Below, piece by piece: positions 53,509 to 61,538 of a stretch of 64,000 nucleotides of DNA. Numbering within the stretch: the first letter of the stretch is position 1; each line of letters begins with the position of its first letter. This DNA is from Rhodospirillaceae bacterium (GTDB lineage: Bacteria > Pseudomonadota > Alphaproteobacteria > Rhodospirillales > JABJKH01). The stretch lies in assembly GCA_018660465.1 (NCBI GenBank), contig JABJKH010000089.1, positions 62,001 to 126,000 of the forward strand, written 5' to 3'. Both the position numbers and the translations under genes were made by a program. A model generated the notes under the pieces. It was not told the origin of the DNA, made no database searches, and saw only the letters and a program-made list of their open reading frames with translations.

Positions 53509-53889
53509 CTACTGTACGTAGTTATTGCTATTTTGTAGTTTTTCGAGATCAACCAGACGCTTTTCCCAACCTTCCAGGTCTTCCGGGTCGGCATCTTCGT
53601 CGTCTGTATCGATGAGTTCTTTGTGCATGTTGATCTGTTCTTGGACGACACCAATCACTTCGAACAATTGCGCATCGGTGATCGAATTAATGACGACCTT
53701 TGCGTCGAACAGCATGTCTGCCCGTGGCAGCGGGTCGAGCGATTCCAACCGAGTGTCCAATTGGCGCCACTGGTCATACCATTCATCGTAGACTGACGAT
53801 CCACCTTCAACCGGTTTGCCCTTCCGGTTAAAATCCAGGTGGCCCATTATGGTCATGAACTCATGAACCGAAAATTCTAGTCTCTGCAC
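53509..53889 (-). CDS. Uncharacterised acidic protein
   Basis: A 126-residue soluble acidic protein, not recognised. It is mostly helical (QLFEVIGVVQEQINMHKELID, followed by DTDDEDADPEDLEGWEKRLVDLEKLQ). No signal peptide, metal motif or DNA-binding motif. It lies between the flippase-like gene and pepA on the minus strand, 28 bases from pepA. Likely expressed with its neighbours. Confidence 0.6.
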   Translation of the reverse strand: MQRLEFSVHEFMTIMGHLDFNRKGKPVEGGSSVYDEWYDQWRQLDTRLESLDPLPRADMLFDAKVVINSITDAQLFEVIGVVQEQINMHKELIDTDDEDADPEDLEGWEKRLVDLEKLQNSNNYVQ

Positions 53890-53965
53890 CGTTACATCTC
53901 CTGCATGGCATGGAATAAATTAATCTAAGGACTCCGGGTCCCGCTTGCAATCAAACCTGTTGCTG

Positions 53966-54943
53966 TTAACTGTCGGCTTCTACAGCAGCCGTCTCTGTTT
54001 CAATATCCTTGCGGCGATATCCACTCATCAGCCAAATAATACCGCCGGGCAAACTTGCGACAATTGCTAAAATTCCCGCCAGTAATGAGAGCACCACAGC
54101 CCCCTCTTGCGATACACCAATAAGACCAAACGCGGCAACCATGGCGCCTTCGCGAACGCCCCACCCAGCAATGGAAATCGGCAGGGTCGTCGCTAACATG
54201 ACCGGCGGGAACAGCGCCAAGCAATCTAACATCGATACATCTAACTTCAGCCCAAGTGCCAAAATATAAATACTCAGCGTTACATTCACGTGGCCAACCA
54301 AGGACCAAGCCAAAATTTTGGATGCCCATTGAGGGCTTAAGAATACCAACCTGGAATCGGAAGCCAGCATTGCAAGTCCGCGTACGACACGCCAATGGCT
54401 GTAACGTGAGGGCAGTCGGTCGAGGTTCATCAGCACGATCAAGCCCACAACCATCAGCACGAACAAGACCGCGACAGAGGTAAGAATTAAGCCTTCCTGA
54501 TCATCTGGAACCCGGGTCATGAAATACGGCTGCATGGCCGTCACAATCAGCACCAGAGCAATAACCAACGCGCCACGTTCCAGAAGGACGCTATTAATAG
54601 AAGCTCCAAGCGGCACACCTGCTCTTTTCGCGATGTACATCCGAACGGCATCACCACCGACAGAAGACGGCAGGGTCTGATTGAAAAAGAGCCCGATATA
54701 ATAAATCTTGAAGGAATCAATAAACGGCAACGGCGCACCAATCGCACTTAGAACGACTTTCCACCGCGCTCCCGCGATCACTGCCTGAACCAAAAACAAC
54801 ATCGTCGCGAACAACAGCATTTCCGGCGCAACATCCAACGCCCGGTCCTTGGCAGACGAGAGATCTATTTTACTGAGGACAAACCAGATAAGGGCACCCG
54901 AGACGGATACCTTTAGGGTTAGGCCAAGCCATTTTTTGAACAT
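53966..54943 (-). CDS. Lysylphosphatidylglycerol synthase transmembrane region / flippase-like protein
   Basis: A 325-residue membrane protein with about eight helices (COG0392, YbhN/AglD-like). The conserved loop FKIYYIGLFFNQTLPSSVGGDAVRMYIAKRAG and the later LPISIAGWGVREGAMVAAF identify the family. Related domains flip lipids in MprF; stand-alone members are of unknown substrate. No lysyl-transferase domain is attached. Upstream lies amrS, same strand, with a 98-base gap. Confidence 0.88.
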   Translation of the reverse strand: MFKKWLGLTLKVSVSGALIWFVLSKIDLSSAKDRALDVAPEMLLFATMLFLVQAVIAGARWKVVLSAIGAPLPFIDSFKIYYIGLFFNQTLPSSVGGDAVRMYIAKRAGVPLGASINSVLLERGALVIALVLIVTAMQPYFMTRVPDDQEGLILTSVAVLFVLMVVGLIVLMNLDRLPSRYSHWRVVRGLAMLASDSRLVFLSPQWASKILAWSLVGHVNVTLSIYILALGLKLDVSMLDCLALFPPVMLATTLPISIAGWGVREGAMVAAFGLIGVSQEGAVVLSLLAGILAIVASLPGGIIWLMSGYRRKDIETETAAVEADS

Positions 54944-55041
54944 TGAATACGCCGCTAATTCCTTATCTTTGCGAACGTTTAGCAGGTCATGACCCGCATG
55001 TCATGCGCCGAAAAGAATGTTTAGGTAAATCGCCCTTGTGA

Positions 55042-56133
55042 TTAAGAAAAACGCAACGGTACGCGCTTGCGGCCCCAGTCACCGGGTTCGTTTTCAAAGA
55101 TCCCGGCGACAGGCTCACCACATTTCGCGCAATTGCCCCGGTAATTTCCGTCGAAGCTGATATTCCAAGCCTTTAACTCATGCCAATCGCGGCCAATCAA
55201 TTTGCTTGAACAGTTATGGCAATAGCTGCTGCCGGTGCGTTCGTCGTGAATATTGCCAGTGTAAACGTAGTGAATGCCATTTTTGCGGGCGATGTTATAT
55301 GCCTGAAATAGTGTCTCTGGCGGCGTTCGGGGCTTGTCCTGCATTTTCCAGTCGGGATGAAAGGCTGTGAAATGGACGGGTACATCAGGGCCTAAATTCT
55401 CGACAATCCATTGAGTCATTTCCTCCAGTTCCGCTTCCGAATCGTTTTCCCCGGGGATTAGAAGGTTGGTAATTTCGAACCAGACATCGGTCTCATGCTT
55501 CAGATATTTCAGTGTATCCAGAACCGGAGCCAACCGCGCCGTACAAAGTTTGTGATAAAAATCTTCAGTAAAACATTTCAAATCGACATTAGCCGCATCC
55601 ATGTGCTGGAAAAATTCCTCACGCGCCGTGCCCTGAATATATCCCGCGGTTACAGCGACGTTTTTAATCTCCCGTTCGTGACACGCCTTGGCCACATCCA
55701 CTGCGTATTCCAAAAATATAACCGGGTCATTATATGTGTACGCAACACTCCTGCAGCCCGACTGTTTTGCCGCCTCTGCAATCATTACCGGCGTCGCCTT
55801 ATGCATTAGACGATCAGATTCTCGCGACTTGCTGATGTCGTAATTCTGGCAAAATTTGCACGTTAAATTGCACCCTGCGGTGCCAAACGACAGGATTGGC
55901 GTGCCCGGCAGGAAGTGGTTGAGCGGTTTTTTTTTGATAGGATCGATACAGAATCCGCTTGAGCGGCCATACGTTGTCAGAACGATTTCGTCGTTTTCGC
56001 GTGCACGGACAAAACACAGCGCCCGTTGCCCCTCATTTAATTTACATTCACGCGGACAGACATCGCACTGAATTCGACCGTCATCCAGCTTATGCCAATG
56101 CCTTCCTGATACTGAACCTGGAAACTCTGTCAT
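55042..56133 (-). CDS. amrS: AmmeMemoRadiSam system radical SAM enzyme
   Basis: A 363-residue radical SAM protein. The [4Fe-4S] motif CX3CX2C is Cys88, Cys92, Cys95 (AGCNLTCKFCQNYD). Extra Cys at the N-terminus (23, 26, 30, 40) and C-terminus (SSYCHNC and CAKCGEP) suggest zinc-like or further cluster sites. In many prokaryotes this gene accompanies MEMO and AMMECR1 genes, which are fused here at 61539. The reaction is not known. Its promoter region is shared with the divergent PAS gene and holds a 12-bp palindrome. Confidence 0.95.
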   Translation of the reverse strand: MTEFPGSVSGRHWHKLDDGRIQCDVCPRECKLNEGQRALCFVRARENDEIVLTTYGRSSGFCIDPIKKKPLNHFLPGTPILSFGTAGCNLTCKFCQNYDISKSRESDRLMHKATPVMIAEAAKQSGCRSVAYTYNDPVIFLEYAVDVAKACHEREIKNVAVTAGYIQGTAREEFFQHMDAANVDLKCFTEDFYHKLCTARLAPVLDTLKYLKHETDVWFEITNLLIPGENDSEAELEEMTQWIVENLGPDVPVHFTAFHPDWKMQDKPRTPPETLFQAYNIARKNGIHYVYTGNIHDERTGSSYCHNCSSKLIGRDWHELKAWNISFDGNYRGNCAKCGEPVAGIFENEPGDWGRKRVPLRFS

Positions 56134-56195
56134 GGGTCGGAATTATATATTACCCAACGCCGTCAAACCACCGCGTGTCCAATCGGCACACATTT

Positions 56196-56207
56196 TGTCA
56201 TATGACA
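56196..56207. promoter_or_regulatory. Perfect 12-bp palindrome TGTCATATGACA between amrS and the PAS gene
   Basis: TGTCATATGACA is fully self-complementary and lies 63 bases upstream of amrS in the divergent 180-base region. It is a candidate operator for a dimeric regulator. No family consensus was recognised. Confidence 0.4.
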
Positions 56208-56315
56208 GAAACATTTTGAAATATATTAGATATTGATTATATAACGGTTTCAATTCATTGTTTCGCGATGTGTCAATAAAATCTATAATTTAAGTAATAA
56301 AAGATCAGTGTATTG

Positions 56316-56768
56316 GTGAGCTATAATACGGTTGTTCCGAGCGTTAACGCGCAAAATCATCCTTTAATTCAAGAGTTTGTCGCCTTGGTTAATGCGACAG
56401 CACCTGACGGCGTGCTGAGCTTCGCCGACTCTCAAACGCGACCTTTTATGAAATATTGGCCGAATATAATTATCAGCGAGTATCTAAAAAGCGAAGACGA
56501 TTTTCTGTGCCGGTTTTTAGGAACGGCGTTGGTCGAAAATTATGGCGCCGACCACACCGGAAAATTAATGTCAGAGCGCGGCACCAAAGAGGTTCAAGAA
56601 TTCCTGATGCAGCTCAATTTGGATGCCCTCAAAGGAGAAGGCCCAATTTATGCGAGCGGTAACGTCTTTTGGGACAGCAAAGCTCACAAAAAGTGGCATC
56701 AGGTTCGAATGGGTCTCAAATATGGTAAAACCATAGATGCCACGTTAGGGTTTGTTGTATTTGAATGA
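56316..56768 (+). CDS. PAS_5-type PAS domain protein
   Basis: A 150-residue single-domain protein resembling the PAS_5 family (PF07310) common in Alphaproteobacteria: RPFMKYWPNIIISEYLKSEDDFLCRFLGTALVENYGADHTGKLMSE. It has no output domain, so it is probably a sensor subunit or ligand-binding regulator. The start is GTG 56316; the codon before it is TTG. The stop TGA (56766-56768) is in the same frame as the next gene. Confidence 0.8.
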   Translation: MSYNTVVPSVNAQNHPLIQEFVALVNATAPDGVLSFADSQTRPFMKYWPNIIISEYLKSEDDFLCRFLGTALVENYGADHTGKLMSERGTKEVQEFLMQLNLDALKGEGPIYASGNVFWDSKAHKKWHQVRMGLKYGKTIDATLGFVVFE

Positions 56769-56789
56769 CGGAAGGGAAGGAAGAGACCG

Positions 56790-57539
56790 CTGGAACTTGA
56801 TCTCGTCCTCACCATCACTGGCTTATTTTTCTTAATTGCCGTTTTCTATTCTTCTGTTGGCCAAGCCGGGGCAACGGGATATCTGGCAGTGATGGCTTTG
56901 TTTGGGTTGCCGCCGGAAGTTATGCGGCCTGTGGCACTGGCGCTTAATGTCTTAGTTGCGGGACTAACCACCTACCGATTTTATAAAGCCGGGCATCTAA
57001 AGTTCTCTGAGGCATGGCCATTATTACTGATGTCAGCGCCGCTGGCCTTCGTTGGCGGTACAATGGTTCTGCCGCAAGAAATTTACCGCCTGCTTCTGGG
57101 TGGCCTGCTGATCCTTTCAGCGGGCTATCTTATTTGGCGGTCATTGGCCGAGCCTGACAGGTTTTCTGAAAATGATAAGATATTGCCGAAGGTGCCCGCA
57201 CTGGGCACGGGCGGAACTGTCGGCTTTTTATCTGGCTTAACCGGCATTGGTGGCGGCGTTTTATTGAGTCCAGTGCTTTTGCAATTTGGATGGGCCGGCA
57301 TTCGCAAAGCCTCCGCCCTATCAGCGGTTTTTATTCTGTTCAATTCAGCGGCGGGATTGGCTGGGAATTTAGTGAGTTTAAATTCACTGCCGACAGTCGT
57401 GCCGATTTGGGCAGTCGCTGCGATGCTGGGCGGCCTGATCGGTTCCAGAGGTGGGGCCTTAGCAATTCCATCGGTTTATTTGATCCGAATACTATCAGTC
57501 GTCCTATTGGCTGCTGGTCTAAAATTCGTCATATTTTAA
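56790..57539 (+). CDS. TauE/SafE family permease, probable CTG start
   Basis: A 249-residue membrane protein of the TSUP (TauE/SafE) family with about eight helices. Members move sulfite, sulfonates or other organosulfur anions. The conserved first helix (FLIAVFYSSVGQAGATGYLAVM) lies before any ATG, GTG or TTG: the first usual codon is GTG 56889. In frame the only plausible start is CTG 56790, with AAGGA eight bases upstream; this gives a length normal for the family. The second repeat is VGFLSGLTGIGGGVLLSPV. Confidence 0.85.
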   Translation: MELDLVLTITGLFFLIAVFYSSVGQAGATGYLAVMALFGLPPEVMRPVALALNVLVAGLTTYRFYKAGHLKFSEAWPLLLMSAPLAFVGGTMVLPQEIYRLLLGGLLILSAGYLIWRSLAEPDRFSENDKILPKVPALGTGGTVGFLSGLTGIGGGVLLSPVLLQFGWAGIRKASALSAVFILFNSAAGLAGNLVSLNSLPTVVPIWAVAAMLGGLIGSRGGALAIPSVYLIRILSVVLLAAGLKFVIF

Positions 57540-57603
57540 GCCGTGTGCCGGTTAATTGTGGTACCATATTCCTCTCGACGATCACCAAATCATCGGAGGG
57601 AAT

Positions 57604-58935
57604 ATGAAGGATTGGCAACGCCTTTTTATATCAGCCTTGATTTTCGCTAGCGTGGTTGCGGGGTTCCCTTTGGTGGGGACTGCCCAAAATCCAATCATCC
57701 GGAACGATACAGATGGCGATGATCGCCTCTCGCCTGATGAATTCCCAGGCCCACCTCACGCTTTTGACCGTATTGATCAGAATGGTGATGGCTACCTTAC
57801 TCTCCAAGAATTACGCCAAGGTCGCCAAGGGCGCCGCGGTGGAAGAAGCGGCCAAAGAGGGGGCGGCAGGTTCCCACCAGCACCTAAGTTAGCCCGCACG
57901 CCGTCGGCTTCCTGGCGCTATGTCGATACTCACATGCATCTTCATCCCATCGGACTAGATAACGCCCTTGGGCACGGCCGTGGCGGTGGAGACGAGAGAC
58001 CCGATTTAGCCGAGAAACTGGAAGAGGCCGCGGATAAATTAATCGCGCGGATGGATAGCTTCGGTCTCGAGAAAGCTTTGATCGTCGTTGTTCCCTCCAA
58101 CAAGCTCACCCCGGGAGAAGATTTCTATTTGATGCGAGACGCAGTTCGAAGCCAATCGGACCGACTGTTCCTGATGGCGGGTGGCGCAACCCTTGGGTCC
58201 ACGATCCTACAAACTCCGCCGGACAAAGTGACTTCGTCGATTTCCAGTAAGTTCGTTGCACAGGCCAAAAAATTGTTATCCGCAGGCGCCCGTGGCTTTG
58301 GCGAAATGATCTCCTATCACCTGTGCATGACGCAACGCCATTCGTTTAAATTTGCGCTGCCGGATCATCCCTTGTTCTTAAAACTGTCCGACATCGCGGC
58401 AAAAAATAACGTGCCAATTGATTTGCATATGGAAGCCATTGAGACAGCAGCCCCGATGCCTGAGAACCTAAAACAAGCATGTGATAAAAATCCGGATCAG
58501 CTAACCCCGACGATTCCATCGTTAGAGCAATTGCTTGCCCATAACCGCATCACCCGGATTGTTTGGCAGCACGTTGGATGGGACAATGTCGGTCAAATGA
58601 AGCCGGTTCTTTTGGACCGCCTGCTCCGGCAAAACAAAAACTTATTTATGGCCCTTCGTGTGGAACGCCGCCCCAATCAGGTTGGCGGCGGTGGCCCCAT
58701 GCCCAATAGAATTGTCGATACGAACGCCAATATTCATCCAGAATGGTTAAAGCTCATGACGGACCATCAGGACCGTTTGGTCATAGGAAGCGACGAATTC
58801 GTTGGGCCGTCCGGCAAAGAACCAAAAGGGGCGGCATCGTATACCGATACATGGGCCATGGTCAGCCGACTTCCTCCCGACATCGCCGCTAAAATCGGTC
58901 GCGAAAACGCCCTTCGAATCTATAACTTGCGTTAA
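57604..58935 (+). CDS. Secreted EF-hand amidohydrolase
   Basis: A 443-residue precursor. The signal peptide ends near GTAQ. Two EF-hand calcium loops follow (DTDGDDRLSPDEF and DQNGDGYLTLQEL), then an Arg/Gly-rich linker and an amidohydrolase-2 TIM barrel. The latter has DTHMHLH as the first metal motif, DLHMEA in the middle, WQHVGWDN and the final Asp in VIGSDEF. ATG 57604 has GGAGG just upstream. An exported metal hydrolase with a calcium-binding module is inferred; the substrate is unknown. Confidence 0.87.
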   Translation: MKDWQRLFISALIFASVVAGFPLVGTAQNPIIRNDTDGDDRLSPDEFPGPPHAFDRIDQNGDGYLTLQELRQGRQGRRGGRSGQRGGGRFPPAPKLARTPSASWRYVDTHMHLHPIGLDNALGHGRGGGDERPDLAEKLEEAADKLIARMDSFGLEKALIVVVPSNKLTPGEDFYLMRDAVRSQSDRLFLMAGGATLGSTILQTPPDKVTSSISSKFVAQAKKLLSAGARGFGEMISYHLCMTQRHSFKFALPDHPLFLKLSDIAAKNNVPIDLHMEAIETAAPMPENLKQACDKNPDQLTPTIPSLEQLLAHNRITRIVWQHVGWDNVGQMKPVLLDRLLRQNKNLFMALRVERRPNQVGGGGPMPNRIVDTNANIHPEWLKLMTDHQDRLVIGSDEFVGPSGKEPKGAASYTDTWAMVSRLPPDIAAKIGRENALRIYNLR

Positions 58936-60182
58936 ATTTTAACGACATCACCTGCCGCGTATCGGCGGCGATATTTCATGAGACCGATCAGGACTAATAG
59001 GTTGATTGCTCCAGCGACAGCCGCAAAAGCATAAGAAATCACATAATTCCCCGTCGCATCATAGAAATACCCGGCGAGATACCCGCCTAATCCCATTCCA
59101 ATCCAACCCGCTGAGACGATAAGAGCAACGGCAAGGCCAGTCATGCGCAGGGGAGCTGCTTCACGAGCGCAGACGATCAAGCAAGTCATAACACCAGAAT
59201 ACGAAAAGCCAAATAAGACAGCAAAAGTATAAAGCATCGGCAGGGACTGGGTTTGGGTAAACCAGAACACCACCGCGGTCTGACCGAATGATGCAATGGC
59301 GTAGCTTGGCAAACTGCCAATTCTGTCAGCGAGCATACCGAAGAATAAACGCCCCGGCACACCACTAAACATTAAGACAACAAGCACACTTGTCGCGGTT
59401 TCGGGGTCGAGCCCAAGATCAGTACCGAGTGGAACAAGATGAATGATCGGAACGGCCATGCAGATGCAGCAAAAAATTCCGGCACACCAGACCCAAGACA
59501 ACGATATACGATGCGGAACGCCCCATTGATTGTTGTCTGAAAGCGGCGTGCCTGACGTGAGCGCACTCTGTCGGTCACCAAACAACGGGGGTGGTTTAAG
59601 AAAAAACAGCAGGGGGATCAGAATCACTAAATATCCAACACCCAAATACAGCATCGCATCACGCCAATCCCAATTGGATATCATCAACCGCAAAATATAA
59701 GGAACGGCTCCCTGACCAATAGCACCGCCCGCCGTGACAATCCCGAGTGCCAAGCCCTTGCGCCGGTCAAACCAATGTGAGGTCAGAGCCAATATCGGCG
59801 TAAAAAGACAAGCGAACCCAAAGCCGCCGATAAATAGGTAATGCAGATAAAACGCCCATAATTCGGTTTGCCAACTCAGCGTCATAATCGGGATCGATAA
59901 ACCAAACGCACCGAGGAACGCGATTTTACGTGCGCCAATTCTATCGGACAAAACACCCCACAGAATACCACCTGCCCCGCAACCGATTGTCACCATCGTG
60001 TAGGCAAACGAGATTTCAGCTCGCGTCCAAGAAAACTCTTGTTCTAACGGCATGATCAGAACGGAGACCGATATATTGGCGCCAAACCCCAAGATCAGAC
60101 AGATCGTGCCGACAAACACGATCACCCATCCATAGGGCCGTTCCTCAATCGATGAAGCATCGAGTGGTCCCGTATTACTCAT
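58932..60182 (-). CDS. MFS transporter of the OFA (oxalate/formate antiporter-like) group
   Basis: A 416-residue 12-helix carrier. Features of the monocarboxylate/OFA branch are visible: an opening helix (GWVIVFVGTICLILGFG), FSWTRAEISFAYTMVTIGCGAGGILWG, SDRIGARK and FDRRKGLALGIVTAGGAIGQ. Substrates of the group include organic acids. It starts 60 bases after the stop of the selenoprotein gene on the same strand, so it may carry that enzyme's substrate. It overlaps the EF-hand hydrolase by four bases. Confidence 0.9.
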   Translation of the reverse strand: MSNTGPLDASSIEERPYGWVIVFVGTICLILGFGANISVSVLIMPLEQEFSWTRAEISFAYTMVTIGCGAGGILWGVLSDRIGARKIAFLGAFGLSIPIMTLSWQTELWAFYLHYLFIGGFGFACLFTPILALTSHWFDRRKGLALGIVTAGGAIGQGAVPYILRLMISNWDWRDAMLYLGVGYLVILIPLLFFLKPPPLFGDRQSALTSGTPLSDNNQWGVPHRISLSWVWCAGIFCCICMAVPIIHLVPLGTDLGLDPETATSVLVVLMFSGVPGRLFFGMLADRIGSLPSYAIASFGQTAVVFWFTQTQSLPMLYTFAVLFGFSYSGVMTCLIVCAREAAPLRMTGLAVALIVSAGWIGMGLGGYLAGYFYDATGNYVISYAFAAVAGAINLLVLIGLMKYRRRYAAGDVVKI

Positions 60183-60242
60183 GACGCACTAATACTTAAT
60201 ATTTGGCGGTTAAGCCACGTGGGAATACCCAGGACTAAAATC

Positions 60243-61472
60243 TCAGTCCTGTTTCAGCCGATGAGCCTGACTTCGTGGAATAAACGACCTGGTCGCCAGA
60301 ATTTGTGTTTTCGGGTCATCGCTCGCGGCCATCGCACCATGTAAGTCCAGGAAGACTGATCCCACTGTGGTCTCTCCCCAGAACCAGTCGGCGATTTGTT
60401 TGCTTGTCGAACTGCCGGGCTGGGCGGTTGCCGCTTCCATATACCACGCCTTAATATCTTCTGATGCGAGTTTAAGAGCCTCGGCAAATTCAATTTCCGG
60501 CACGGGGTTATCCCTGTTCCCTTCCAGGTAACCGATCAGTGCACGCGCGGCTTGATCTATTGGCAACGAGCTTGCACCAACCGATGAGCCGCCTCGTTTT
60601 CGTTTGGCAACATCGTACCATGAGGCCAGGCTTGCCATCTCGGCGACAAGCGCTGTTTCTCGATCCGACGCATCGGATGGCGGTGCGGGTAGATTAACGG
60701 GACAGGTCCAGCCCTCGCACTCTTCTTCGTTCTCATCCGCGTTTAGAGGGGCGTCTTCATCAAAATCACAAAGCAATACGGGCCCCTCGTCTGACGCCAA
60801 CAAAGCTAAGCTCTCACGCAGAACTTTCATTTGGAAATCCGGATTATTGGGCGCACCCAAGGGCCGACCCAGTTCGAACGGCACCCACAGAAAACGTGGC
60901 GGGCGCATCCCTACAGTATGTTCCCGAACCAAACTGATCCCTGTCGTCGCGATACCTTCATCTTCGATATAATGTCCTAACGCGCTCACGGCGGTTGTGC
61001 AGTTAGGTCATATGGGGATTAGCATCACCGCATCGACTGCGTCTTTCTTTAAAAGACTTGCGACTTCCCGAGCCGTGGGTTCGAAGGAGTCCGGTGTCGA
61101 TCCAGCACCCATAAATCCATAGTGAAAATCAGCAACCGAGCCGATCTCTCCAGCTTCTTCAAGCTCACGCAGTCGGTCTATCGGAAAAGCGACATTGAGG
61201 TCTTGCTGAAACCCAGTGCGGTCGAAGTTCACGGATGAATGGGTCATCACCATATCTCCCGCTGCAACATCACCGGGAATGACCCGAAAGGCCGTGTCGT
61301 GAAAATCAAAGCTTTGTTCCCCCGCCAGATGAATGCCGGCAGTGGTGATCATGGCGACCCGACGTTCCTTCAAAGGAGGGCCCGTGACCCAGGGCTCCGT
61401 TGGAAAGGGTACGCACACCTTTTCTAGAAGGTGCGCCGCTTCATAGTCTGGTAAATCGCTTAGTCGAACCAT
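60243..61472 (-). CDS. Putative selenoprotein, GrdB/PrdB-type reductase family, with in-frame UGA
   Basis: One reading frame of 410 codons that is open from ATG 61472 to the stop at 60243 except for a single TGA at 61008-61010 (codon 155). Both halves read as one protein of the glycine/sarcosine/betaine and D-proline reductase B-type family. N-terminal landmarks are RVIPGDVAAGDMVMTHSSVNFD, GFQQDLNVAFPIDRLRELEE and GSVADFHYGFMGAG; after the UGA come PNCTTAVSALGHYIEDEG and FLWVPFELGRPLGAPNNPDFQ. The UGA falls in VMLIPI-U-PNC, giving a UxxC redox motif where I recall relatives having CPNC. The UGA is followed by C, and then by a hairpin. Product 409 residues. A nonsense mutation is the alternative. 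MFS gene downstream, amrB-amrA divergent. Confidence 0.85.
60976..61007 (-). promoter_or_regulatory. Candidate bacterial SECIS hairpin directly after the UGA
   Basis: Starting at the base after the UGA, CCUAAC (61007-61002) pairs perfectly with GUUAGG (60981-60976). Inside, CAC pairs with GUG around the loop AACCGCC. The apical loop begins 12 bases after the UGA and has a G at position 16. Bacterial SECIS elements lie within the coding sequence just after UGA and bind SelB; this one is short but placed correctly. Confidence 0.6.
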
Positions 61473-61538
61473 GGGCCTTTTCCAAATCGTTATGATAGAC
61501 TAGACAATCTAAACCAACTTTGAACCAGGAGACAACCG

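Noticed and set aside
56766-56768. The PAS-gene UGA as a second selenocysteine codon joining PAS and TauE/SafE
   Set aside because: There is no UxxC or other redox context, no hairpin follows, and a ribosome site for the next gene does. An ordinary stop is simpler.
60243-61472. The reductase-family gene as a pseudogene or two separate genes
   Set aside because: Both parts stay in frame and keep family motifs, there is only one stop, it falls at the redox Cys position and a hairpin follows. The second part has no ribosome site or natural start before its conserved PNC motif. The pseudogene option remains open but is less likely.
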